DNA from: Labia minor
Taxonomy: Eukaryota > Arthropoda > Insecta > Dermaptera > Spongiphoridae
Assembly: GCA_963082975.1 (NCBI GenBank)
Contig: OY720344.1
Coordinates: forward strand, 11,829,580-11,893,579
Reading direction: 5' to 3'
Length of the DNA stretch: 64,000 bases
In this document: positions 52,302 through 63,570 of the stretch, in pieces
Layout of the letters: each line of letters starts with the position of its first letter
How positions within the stretch are numbered: the first letter of the stretch is position 1
The notes under the pieces: generated by a model
Databases searched by the model: none
What the model saw: only the letters and a program-made list of their open reading frames with translations
What the model was told of the DNA's origin: nothing
Program-made: the position numbers and the translations under genes

Positions 52302-55300
52302 TCCTTTTTATTTTAACTCTTTATACAATATAAGATATATTACCTTAATTAAAATTATTAAGAGAGAGATTATATAAGAAATTGGTTAGTTTATTCCTTT
52401 CTTTAATTATCATCTCTCATCTTTATTATATATATTATATTAATATTATAATCATAAAAGTTAAGGAAAGTCAAAAATACTTTAAAAGGTACTTTTCCGT
52501 TGCTGGGGACAAGCGAATAAATAAACAATGGAAGAAATCAGTGTTAGTAATGTAGCATAACAAAGAAATCTTATAAAAGCTCTTGATTTGATAGTTGAAA
52601 TTGATTTTTCCAAGGCGAAAAAACAATGTTTGTTGCGTTTTCACAAAACAAAGGAGATTTAGTGGAATTTTAAGTCAAAACATCCAATTCCGGATCTTTT
52701 GACGTATTTTTAAATGCCATATAACTATATATATATATATATACGGTTTAATCCGATTCTTGGAAAAGCTACAGCATCACAAAACGATTTCAAAAAATTA
52801 TGAACAATATAAAAAGTTTTTATTCTCCCCCGCAATGAATAATAAAGTGTCTCGAGTTTTTATTTTGTGTTTATTCTGCTATTAAATGTGTTATTATTAA
52901 AAGTGTGTTTATTTATGTGTGTTGACTAAAAGTTCCATATATGGTGAATTTTCGCTTGCATCAGCAAATCGAATAGTACCCTTTAAAAATATTTATATTT
53001 AAAAAATTTGAAAAAAAAATTTTTTTTATTTAATATAAAGAAATTTTAAAATAAACAAAATTGATTGTTGATACTAAAGATGAATATTCATCTATAAAAA
53101 ATAATTTAGTATTATTTTGTTTTAAGATTGAACTCAAAATAATTATTATTTTAAAACTTGCCAATCAAAAGTCCATTTTAATATTTACTATAGATTAAAA
53201 GTATCTATTTTAGTAGTATATTAAAAACAATCATTTAAATAATAAATTAATTTTATAACTCTCATTAAATTCAAATGTGTTCTTAATTAATATTATAAAA
53301 CAAAACATACTTAAGGTAAATGATAAATCAAATTCTAAAAATTTTATAATTCAGCTCCAATTATATAAGGGTGGGTTTCCTATTTTCATTAAGGAACTTT
53401 AATAAAACGTCAATTAATTCACCGTGAATTGTTTTATAGATTTGCCAATCTATCTATTTTTGACTTCATTTTTTTAAAGAATATATTTGATTTGAAAGTT
53501 CATAAGAATTTAAAATAAAATTAATTGCAAAATATTTAGAAAGCGATTCCTTTGCCATTACTATAGTATATTTATACTTTTTCATTATATGTATTTATAT
53601 ATTGTATATGATGGATAAAATTTTAAAAATGTTTTCTCCACAAAAATTTTATATTTCCTATAAAATAAGTCAGCTTTGCATTGCCTTCATATCATATTCT
53701 AATTGATTATGAACTTATATCTTTAGAAAATCTACTTAAAAAATAACTGACCTTTTTTAGCGATAAACTGTTTTAAAATTAATAATAAAAAAATTAAATT
53801 TATTTATCGAAATTTGTTAATTAAGACAAATTTTTTTATTTTTGTTTTTTAAAGTGAATATTAATCAATTTTAATCTTTTACGGATTTATTTATTATAAT
53901 TTAATTTTTGAGGAAATGAATATTCATATCTTCTTAAATAAATAAATCATTCTTAAACAACTTTTTAGCGATTAATAGTTCCAGTACAAAGATTTAATGT
54001 AATTAGTGAGATATTCTAATTTGTTGTCGTAGGAATATCGATTAGAAAAATTCTGAGTATTAAAAATTAAAAACATCTTTCTCTATTAATGTTTCTTATC
54101 TTATTGGATATTAGAAGAAATTTAGTATTTCTGATACTGGAAATCAATTTAGACAATATCGTAAAATTGTGTAGAATCATTTGAAAAATATTCTAAAAGT
54201 GATCGAAAATTATTTTTTTTTTATATATTCTTTCAAAAATCATAATTGGTAAAGTTTTATAAATGGAATATATATTGTTAATTATTAATTATATAGTTGA
54301 TATTATTTTATTTTATTTTATTTTTCAGTAGAGATTTAGGTTAAAATAAAATATTAAATAATGTTATAGTTTTTAAATCACTATAGATTTTCATATTATT
54401 ACGTTTTAGTATGGATAAGTATTATAAAATCTAATTTTATCAATTTGGTTTTAAAACAACATTATTTAATAATTACGTATAATATATATTATATAAAAGA
54501 ATGCAAAGGCTCAGCAAATATTCTCAATAATTCGATAAATTTCAAATATTCATATATCAATATACTTACTAATAAATTTTATAAAAATTTATCATTCCAT
54601 TGTTCATAAACAAATTAAATAGCAAATTTATTTTTATTTTTACAATAAATTAAGTAAAATATTTAATTTTTCAATCCTAAATATATTTGGAGATCAATTT
54701 AAAAATAAAATAATCTTTTTTTTGTCTTTTTAATTAACGAGTAAGAAATAACTGAATAAATAAATAATAGTGCATCAATCTTGATTGCTGTTCTTTATGT
54801 ATTGCTTATATTATTTAATCATTTACTTAAGAAATTCACTTAATTTAAATTATATTGTGTACTTGGGGATTTTTCTGACATGTATTCTTACAATACATTT
54901 ATTTTCCAAACATTGACAGAAAGACATAGTTTTGTATTGTGATTTAAGTTAAATAGTTAATAGTTTTGTTTGTAATCATACATTGAAATGATTATAAAAC
55001 ATTTAATTTTGTAATTTAAAATTAATATAAGTATATTCATTCCTCACTTATAGACATTTCATATCGATATTATAAAATATTCTATATATCAATATATAAT
55101 TTTTAGTATTTTCTATTAAGAGAAATCTATATGAAAAACGTCCAAAAAACTATTATTTTTTAAATTATTTCTTTCAACAAAAGATTCTATAACTTATTTA
55201 TATAATACATTTAAAGGACTAAATGTCTAAATACTTTCTTTATATTCAAAAAATTCAACATTATTAATTATTGTTTCTATTAATATATCTATGTATATGT

Positions 55301-57449
55301 TTCAAAATCGAATTTGTTTTTGAAATTTCTATTAATTTAATTAGAATTATTTATATCAATTAATTTGTTTTTGAAATTTTCATAAATTTTCATCAACAAT
55401 TTTCAAAAAATATTTTCCGTCCGAAAACATTCTTTTGCTGGGTCTTAATTTTTAAGTGATTTTTAATTTATAATTTAAATTTATATAGGTATATATATAC
55501 ATATACTTATAAATAAATATATTATATTTGTATATTATTAACATTAATATTTAGAAAAATGAGAAATAAATAATAAATGATTCAATCTTTAGTTCTATGA
55601 TATTTTAACTAGTCACACTTTCTCATAGGCATCTGTTTTTTTATATATAAATTTTTTTTAAAATAAATTTTATTAATTAATATATATTTGATGTGATTTG
55701 TAATTTTATTGTATCATTTATATTTGTCTATTTAAATAATTGCATTTATTCAAATGAAATGTTAAAAAATATTTTATATTTACACCTTATATTTATTTGA
55801 ATACATAAAATTAAATTCAACAGATTCCTTAGATTGTATTTTTGGTGCTTTAGTTTTTAGTTTAAAAAAGATTCTAGAAATAATTTTTAAAGTTGATTTT
55901 GGAAAATATTTATTTTGAAAAAATACTTTATAAAATATTTTCAATTGGTTATTTCAGCATTTATTTATTATTATACTATCTTAATATATAAATTTATACG
56001 TTCTTATGTTGAAAATGTTTTGGGATAAATAATCATTTGAATGTATTAACTATCTGTATTTTTTTAATCATATTTAATTGAATTATAATTATATTTTCAA
56101 TGTTAATCAATTAAATGTCGATATTAATATTTTAAAAGTATCATTTGTACTCTGATAAAGAAATAGATAAATAATATAAACAAAAAAAAAAAAACACGAA
56201 TTAAGAATTTTATTTGAGAAAAAATTATTTAAATAATTTCGATGTCATATTAATTGATTTATAAACTTATATAATAATAATTCCTTAAAAATTTTTTTTA
56301 TAAAAATTAATTATTATGAATTTTTGTTTGTTAATTTTTAAGAACATTTTTTATATGACATGTAAACATAGATTAAGAACATGTGTTTTGTTTTATCTCA
56401 ACTAGGTTGTCCTTTGGGTGCAATATAATTTCTTGTGAAACAAGTATTATTAGTCAGATGCTTTTATTTAGAGCTAACAAACTAAATCTGAAACTATATA
56501 TATATTATATATATTCATTATAAACTATAAATATAATAATTAATAAATTCTCTATTTTAGAAAGATAATTTATATGTTTTATTCGATCAACAAAACAAAT
56601 ATAAATCATTTCCTCAACTCTTTTTTTTCATAATTCTAAATAATTATTGAGTTTATGAAATATTCTTGATTCCTAATCTAATTCTATTAATTTACATTTA
56701 TTTATCTATTATAAGTATAAAAAATAAAGCTGAAATTTTTATTGAAGTTCAGTTTTTTTAATTATTATTACTAATTAATATCTTATAAAAAGCTAATGCC
56801 TTATTTAAGTCAAAGTGGTTCGATAATAGAAATATGTTAACTAATGATTAATAATGTAATATTTACTCGAAAGAGAAATAGAATTAAAAAATGAACTTTG
56901 ACCACTTTCAAAATAAACGACTTATACCATATATATATAGTGTATATATATATATAAGGTATTCATATTGAATATATATACATACTGAAAATTAAGATAA
57001 ATAGTCTAAACAGATTTACTTAAAATAAATTATTTTATCACTAGTTCAAGAAAAAAGTTCGATATGCGCCTTGCACTTATGCAACCATTTCTATTTTGAC
57101 ACAAGATAGTTCACAGATATTTATGCAATTTAAATTTTATTTATTATTTACTTTAAAGGAAATTCTTTGAATCTTGATTTTTTTATTATCAATAAATTTT
57201 ATTCTCATTTTCTTATGTGCCCTCTAGGATTTACCCACCATTTCTACTATCTTCAGTGGGGGATTAAACAGACTACAAATTTCCTCTCCCATCTCACCCC
57301 TTCTCAACCATCAATCTCACATTCAATCAATGCAATATAATTCATATACGTTATACAATTCTTTTACAATATAATTTAGATAATATCTTTTATATTAAAA
57401 GAATATTTTTTTTCAAAATTGAAATTAAAAAATTATTTATCCTTTATAA
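52302..57449. other. AT-rich gene desert downstream of the F-box gene
   Basis: No exon, RNA gene or bounded repeat was recognised in about 5 kb. The first few hundred bases are presumably the 3' UTR of the F-box gene. Confidence 0.45.
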
Positions 57450-57643
57450 CAGTGCTCCGCAACCGGTGTGACGCGGCACACTGGTTTGCCTTAAAGGAGA
57501 TACAGGTGTGCCGCCGCGATCAAATGAAACTTAGAAATCCGCATATAATATAATTATAAATCAAAAAAATATAAATTTCTTATATTCATGTATCTCCTTT
57601 AAGGCAAACCAGTGTGCCGCGTCACACCGGTTGCGGAGCACTG
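57450..57643. mobile_element. hAT MITE with 53-bp inverted repeats, 194 bp
   Basis: Both ends start CAGTGCTCCGCAACCGGTGT and stay inverse-complementary for more than 50 bp, to the aaggagata words. A perfect 8-bp duplication, CTTTATAA, flanks it (57442-57449 and 57644-57651). Near-identical arms and a perfect duplication suggest a recent insertion. It is non-coding. Confidence 0.93.
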
Positions 57644-57887
57644 CTTTATAAAGTTTAACTAAGAGACTAGTGAATAATATAGAAATAATATAGATATTTT
57701 AGATTTAAAATATATCATTTTTTTAAAAATTTTGAGTGTTATTAAATGTTTAAAAACTCGTAAAAACTTATGATATTTTAAAAGTTTTAAATTCATAAAA
57801 TTATTAATTTTACACAAATCAAATAATAATAATCATTTTAATATAAGCTTTTTCCTTAAATTATAATGAATGGTGGTAATGTTATCT

Positions 57888-59230
57888 GGCCTAGATGGTG
57901 GCAAAATGGGCATTTGTCCTGGGTGGCAAATCTGAAGAGCGGTATTTTGGTTATGAATGTAATAAATTTTACGAATATTTATTTATTTAATTTAAGAGAT
58001 TATACATATACAAAATCAGGAATATCTCTATTCTCCTCCTATTTGGGATAGAGGATTTACAGAAGAAGAGAACAACAGAAAAAAAAAATTCAACGTAAGA
58101 GGAATTAAATAAATTTCTCAAAAACCCATAAATCTAAAAAAAGAAACAGAAAACAACACAAAAAAAAACAAACACAAATTTTTATTTATTTAATATGCAA
58201 GACCTCAGCTTCCAGAGTCCTTTCATAAAATAATACTCCTATACATTCACTTATTCATTCATTATAAACATAATAATACAAATACCAATATACATAAATA
58301 AAAGGAAAATTAGCTGGAGTGTCTCCACTCGACTATCTCGCAAATTTGAATTGGATTGAATAACATATATTAATTTAAATTAAATTAAATTATAAATTAA
58401 AATTAATAAATAATATTTATTAAACCAGCGCATTTTTGACTCTTTGTTGATGGCACCACGTCACGTGTTGGCGCGTGAGATTTGCAGTGTTAAAAAATTA
58501 ATTCTGGTACTTTCAGCGATTCAATCAAGCTGAAATTATATATATAGCAGTTTTATACAATTATTAATCATGTGAAAAATTATCAAACATATATCTTTAT
58601 TTTTACGGTCACTTTAGAAGAAAAAATATCAAAACGTTGTAGATAATGACCCCTCTTCCGGTTGAGCTACATTTCTCAAAAGTTGATAGAAAACTACGAA
58701 TTTTGAATAATGCCTATGTACCAAATTTCATCATTCTAGCTCAATCCGTTTTTGCGTAATCTTGGTTACATACATACACACAACACACACACATACATTT
58801 TTCTCAACCTTAGTGAAAATGATTCAGGAACCTTCAAAACGTATAAAAACATCAAAATCTCAACATCGAAAATTTTCGTGTTCGCAATACTAAGTATCTC
58901 TGCCGAGATAGTAAAAAAATTATAATTATATAAATATATATATACAAATATACAATAAAATAAAAAATTAAATCCATATTATAAAATTTCTTGTTCGAAT
59001 TTAAAAATATTTGATAGCAAATGGGACAATTTTCAATGTCCCCCAAACAAATCAATATAACAAAGAACATTCAAATCATTCATTCAATATAAATAATCTC
59101 ATTCTTAGCATTCCATTTATGTAATAGAATAGAAAAATTATTTTGGTTATGAATGTAAAAAATTTTACGAATATAAGGGCGGCAATTTATACTGTTGTCC
59201 GGGGCGGCGTAAATACTAGAGCGGACGCTG
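57888..59230. mobile_element. MITE family J, copy 2, split by a 1.16-kb insertion
   Basis: The left half (57888-57978) and right half (59140-59230) match copy 1 at 43.5 kb, ending CTAGAGCGGACGCTG. The 35 bp attttggttatgaatgtaa... are present on both sides of the insert (57944-57978 and 59140-59174) with one mismatch. The insert includes family A copy 6 and about 560 bp of unclassified AT-rich sequence. Confidence 0.72.
58314..58912 (-). mobile_element. HINE/Helentron-like repeat family A, copy 6
   Basis: About 599 bp, inverted, with both ends intact (CTGGAGTGTCTCCACTCGAC at 58314; GCCGAGATAGT at 58912) and a (CA)n tract near 58778-58795. It lies within the sequence that splits the family J MITE. 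Confidence 0.78.
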
Positions 59231-59389
59231 AATGTTACTATATATTCAATGTGAATAAATATAAAATTTTAACCCTCTTAAAATCACAAATTATTGTATA
59301 AATTCATATTATATGATTTTTTTGAAAATTTTAATTATTGTTTGCGCGCTGACGCGTATTTATAAAGTAAAATCAATCTAATTTGATTT

Positions 59390-59840
59390 TTTCCCCAAAG
59401 AGGGATCTCTCGCCATTCTTTGATTTCTTCGAGATCGAGACACAACCATTACTGTTCTATTCTTCCTCCACTTCGGTAATCATTGCAAAAAGCAATATAA
59501 ATCACTCTCCCTCTCAACTCGTCATTGGATGCTTCTAGGCAAAATACATCCTTTTTCATAATTCCTTCCATTATCCATTTCATTAAATATTCTTTTTTTT
59601 TTCTAAATCAATCTTATCCTCTCCTAATCCAAATTCAATCTTCTTTCGTCGGTATATTCCATCATCACAGGCTTCATATTACGTGGCATCAATCGGAGCA
59701 TTTGTAATTTCATAAAAAAGTGCTCTGGATAAGATTGCATCTTCTGATGACTCAAATAAGCAACATTCACTTCATTGAAATTATCATCTCCTATACCATT
59801 TGGAGAAATCGTCTCATCTGTTCTCCGAGAAATCATCTAT
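59390..59840 (-). pseudogene. coding-like remnant, unidentified
   Basis: The minus strand from a splice-like TAATAG at 59837 opens a 70-codon frame: MISRRTDETISPNGIGDDNF, NEVNVAYLSHQKMQSYPEHF, then MKLQMLRLMPRNMKPVMMEY. Beyond its stop (59624), coding-like pieces continue in changing frames (KKIEFGLGEDKIDLEKKK; MVVSRSRRNQRMARDPSLG). GC content is above the surroundings. This looks like a decayed protein gene or exon, with at least two frame breaks. I do not recognise the family. No terminal repeats define a mobile element. Confidence 0.35.
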
Positions 59841-59874
59841 TAGTAATCATCAGTTTTTTTATATTAATTATTAA

Positions 59875-60002
59875 GGGAATTTTTATTAAAAGACCACACT
59901 GTTTGTATAAGTTATTTTAATTTATTAAACATTGTTTGTATAAGTTATTTTAATTTAATAAATAATTTATACAAACAATGTGATCTTTTAATAAAAATTC
60001 CC
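59875..60002. mobile_element. TTAA-flanked MITE, 128 bp (piggyBac-like)
   Basis: Inverted ends GGGAATTTTTATTAAAAGA continue as imperfect inverse repeats through tgtttgtataa. TTAA is present on both sides (59871-59874 and 60003-60006), as expected for piggyBac-type insertion. A 29-bp unit (tgtttgtataagttatttta) is tandemly duplicated inside. The GGGAATTTT start is shared with the MITE in the TRIT1 intron. Confidence 0.65.
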
Positions 60003-60134
60003 TTAATAATTATAAGCACAAAGGCTTTAATAAATACATTTTTTTATATTCTTAATAACCAATTATAAAGACAAATATTAAACTTATTCCTTTCAATTAT
60101 ATTGTTATTTATTATTAGTTTTAAGCTTTTAATA

Positions 60135-60421
60135 AAAAAAACCTCCAACTTTGTACGTCCTACGCAAGGACAACGCCTATCAAGTCGGTTGTATCAATGA
60201 GGTGTCCTATGATCAGTAGAACGGGTCCTCTCAACCTTTACCTTGATTTTCTTGATCGGAGGCGCTACTTTTTATCAAGTAGCTTTTCCCCAATGTTGTT
60301 CCCGGAGGCTGGGTTGACTCCGTCCCATAGACCCCAGGAAATTCCCTTGCCAGGCCCGGGACTTGAACCCGGAACCATGTGAATGTGAGGCAGGTTCGCT
60401 ACCCACACACCCAATGGCGCC
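60135..60421 (-). mobile_element. tRNA-derived SINE
   Basis: On the minus strand it begins GGCGCCATTGGGTGTGTGGG (A-box region with GGGTAGCGAACC), followed by the B box GGGTTCAAGTCCCGG, as in a tRNA head. A 200-bp body follows and it ends in a short T-rich tail. A 15-bp target duplication, TTTAAGCTTTTAATA, flanks it (60120-60134 and 60422-60436). The B box matches the RNA polymerase III consensus well, so it may be recent. Confidence 0.85.
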
Positions 60422-60436
60422 TTTAAGCTTTTAATA

Positions 60437-61094
60437 TTTAAGTTAAAATATTAAAAATCACAATTATTGTAAATTGTTATGAATAAATGTAAATTAAGTT
60501 ATCAATTGCATAGATCAATCTTCTTCTCATCTCTTATTAAAAGAATAAATAATACATTTGTAAAAAATATCATAATAATCTTAATTCTTTTCTTTAGTGT
60601 TTAATATTTCTTTTTTAGTTATTAAGTAAAAAATAAAAATTGATATTTCTTCTTTGAACCAGATCAATGAATAATTCTTTATAGAATGTAAATAAAGGAT
60701 TGATAAATAAATGGAAGGGGAAAAATCACCCCACAATAGTTAAGGTAGAACATCTTCTGCCAATATCTCTTATTAATCTTTAACTATAGAAACTCTATAC
60801 AATTTGTCTAAAAATTGATCATTTAATTTTTATATAATCCGAAAATCATTTTTCTCCATAAAATATATTTAATAATTGTTATAATTAAGATAAAAATAAA
60901 GATAATAAATTTCAATCATTTAAAAACGACGTTTTAAAATATTTTTAACAACATAAAACACTAAAAAAAAAAAAAAAATTAATTTCTGTTTTCTTTTTAG
61001 TGTAAAAATTTTACATTCATATTTCACTTCTTCAAATTTTGAAACTTAAAGGTATAAACAATTTTAAATTCGAAGTAATGGGTAAGCAAAAACC

Positions 61095-61159
<65 letters not shown>

Positions 61160-61730
61160 ACTAAGATAAGTAGGTGAACATATGTTGTTGTTTTTTAAAA
61201 TTGATAAATATTATCATATAACGGTAATACTTTTTTAATATACTTAAATAGGTTCAGTTGTTTACGAGCCGAGTAAGTTTCTAAAGTGACAAATGCCAAA
61301 CAAATCATTTATTAATTAGAATAATTAAAATATAAATCCATTTTTAATGAATAATTATAATTATTTATTATTTAATAGTACTTGAGTCAAAAGATGTAAT
61401 ATGAATACATTTGAAATAAAGAAATATCTTTAATAATTAATTAATTATTTTGTCTTCCATCTTTACATATATTTTTTTTTCTTATTCAGTCCGTGTCTTC
61501 TCAGCTGTACATTAATCAACAAGTTCTGTATTTTATTTAAGTAGATATGTAATCACATAATTGTAATGTCTCTATCTCTCTTCTGGATTGAGTGTAATCA
61601 ACAGAAAGAAAAATGCAGCGCGAATTCGTTAAATTTAATCTCGCAGCTATAAGCCAACTTCTTGCATCTCAAATTACTCGAAGAACACTCATCTCTCTTA
61701 CTAATTACTGTATTTACTGTATTTTTTTTA
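60437..61730. other. AT-rich stretch with (TA)n microsatellite
   Basis: A (TA)n tract of about 55 bp lies at 61097-61153. A short plus-strand frame from ATG 61612 (MQREFVKFNLAAISQLLASQ) is protein-like for about 30 codons, but lacks any supporting splice site. Nothing else seen. Confidence 0.4.
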
Positions 61731-61739
61731 AGTTATTGT

Positions 61740-61860
61740 GGTTTTAAATAAACGATTCAGGACGTGGGAAGCTCAGGCGATCGAAATAACAAATTTATTC
61801 GAGGTTTTTGATAAGGTTTCGAGTGCAAGGTCGCACTCTTCATCAGGAGTAAAAAAAATA
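61740..61860 (-). ncRNA. Penelope-like terminal piece with hammerhead-ribozyme-like core
   Basis: On the minus strand CTGATGA (61840-61846) is followed by a 6-bp stem GAGTGC/GCACTC with loop GACCTT and then GAAAC (61816-61820). This is the conserved core of hammerhead ribozymes, which Penelope-like retroelements carry in their terminal repeats. One extra A sits between CTGATGA and the stem, and stems I and III cannot be closed convincingly. No reverse transcriptase or GIY-YIG endonuclease of a Penelope element was found nearby, so this is an isolated terminal fragment. Confidence 0.55.
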
Positions 61861-61985
61861 TTAATTGTAAATTGTAGTACATTTGATAATTGACAATTTA
61901 TAATTAATATAAAATATAATTGTTTATATTCAATAGTGTATATAAAAAATATGTTCGGCTAGACAACTTTAATTCGAATCATTTT

Positions 61986-62624
61986 TACCGACCGACGATA
62001 GTAAGGGAGATATTGTTTTCACACCAAATTTCACATGTGGAGATTTTTACATATCTCCACGAATCATGCATTTTCTTAACAGAAAAAAGTATTTTTAGCA
62101 TGATGTCTGTCCCTCCGTCCGTCCGTCCGTATAGATGTGTACAGCCTGAACGGATCAATGGATTTTGGTGAAATTTGGTATATTTACCTAATGCATCAGT
62201 GGGATGAATTGATCAACTTTTGGTGCAAATCCGGAAACCAGAAGTGGTAGTATTAGCGATCGACGATAGGAAGGGAAGGGTTATTTTCACACCAAATTTC
62301 ACATGAGGAGATTTTTTTACATATCACCACGAATGTATTGGTTTTATCCTCGGGAAAAATCATCTTCATTATGTTTTTCTTAATTTAAAATTATATGACG
62401 TCACCCAGCCCTTCATGACGTCACAGCCTCGGGTAACGCCGGGTAACGCCGGCTACTTCAGCTATATATTATAAATAAAATAAAATTAAAAATATTTATG
62501 TTCTATCCATATCTGTTTTTTATTACTTTAATAGATATATTAAAATTATTTGAAATTGTTTCTGTAGCTGGAAATTAATTTACTTCAAACCGTCGGTCGG
62601 TTCGGACCTGGCCACAGGTCAACT
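61986..62624 (+). mobile_element. HINE/Helentron-like repeat family B, copy 2
   Basis: About 639 bp, complete: start TTTTTACCGACCGACGATAG, (GTCC)n tract at 62108-62128, core with aaatttggtatatttac, end CGTCGGTCGGTTCGGACC and hairpin GACCTGGCCACAGGTC. Two tgacgtca words lie at about 62397 and 62417. The phrase cacaccaaatttcacat occurs twice inside, as in copy 1. It is followed within 6 bp by family A copy 7 in the same orientation. Confidence 0.82.
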
Positions 62625-62629
62625 TATTT

Positions 62630-63115
62630 ACTATCTCGCCAGAGATGTGGGTATGTATGTAACCAAGATTACGCAAAAATTTGAGCTAGAATGATGAAAT
62701 TTGGTACATGGACATTATTCAAAATTCATAGTTTTCTATCAACTTTTGAGAAATTTAGCTCAACCGGAAGAGGGTCATTATACCTACCTTTTTTTCTTCT
62801 AAAGTGACCGTAAAAATAAAGATATTTGTTTGATAATTTTTCACATGATTAAAAATTGTATAAAACTGCTATATATAGAATTTCAGCTTGATTGAATTGC
62901 TGAAAGTACCAGAATTAATTTTTTAACACTGCAAATTTCACGCGCCAACACGTAACGTGGTGCCATCCATCAACAAAGAGCCAAACATGCGCTAGTTTAA
63001 TAAATATTATTTATTAATTTTAATTTATAATTTAATTAATTTAATTTAATTTAAATTAATATATGTTATTTAATCCAATTGAAATTTGCCAGACAGTCGA
63101 GTGGAGACACTCCAG
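62630..63115 (+). mobile_element. HINE/Helentron-like repeat family A, copy 7
   Basis: About 486 bp. Start ACTATCTCGCCAGAGAT, then a deletion of about 100 bp that removes the cgatgttgagatttt region, so the tract gtgggtatgtatgtaac follows directly. The 3' hairpin end is intact (GAGTGGAGACACTCCAG). It abuts family B copy 2. Confidence 0.78.
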
Positions 63116-63329
63116 ATTTTTTTTAAATAAAATTCATTATGAAAATTCTTTTTAGAAAAATAGCTACAAATCAATTTAAAATTTAAAGTTAAATTATAGA
63201 TCATTATATTAAATAGTTTTTTAATTAACAAATTTTATTTAACAAATTTTCAAAAAATATTTTATAAGAAATTTTGCAAGTTTAAAAAACGATTTTCATA
63301 CCTTCAATAAATTAATGGTAATTTTTAAC

Positions 63330-63570
63330 TTTACTATTCAGTGGCGAGAATTTCTACATGATTTCACAAGATGATGGAATTCCTCTCTCTCTTACCCCCA
63401 CTCCCTTCCGCCTCACTTTATTGCGGCTCCCTCTGCCATTGGTTCTGCATCTATCCACCTCCTCTTCATGATTGGTCGTCCCCTTTTTCAGGCCACGCCT
63501 TTTTAGTGCCACTTTCACATCCAAATTCACTTTTAAATTTACTTTTGTGTCAACATCGAGAGAACGTTTT
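63330..63570. promoter_or_regulatory. promoter-like GC-rich patch
   Basis: This is the most GC-rich stretch of the right 10 kb. It carries two CCAAT boxes in inverted form (ccattggttc at 63437, gattggtcg at 63471) and a ggccacgcc box (63491), spaced as in housekeeping promoters. The open frame across it is Leu/Pro-rich and not protein-like. If it is a promoter, its gene lies outside the window or is unrecognised; direction cannot be decided. Confidence 0.35.
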
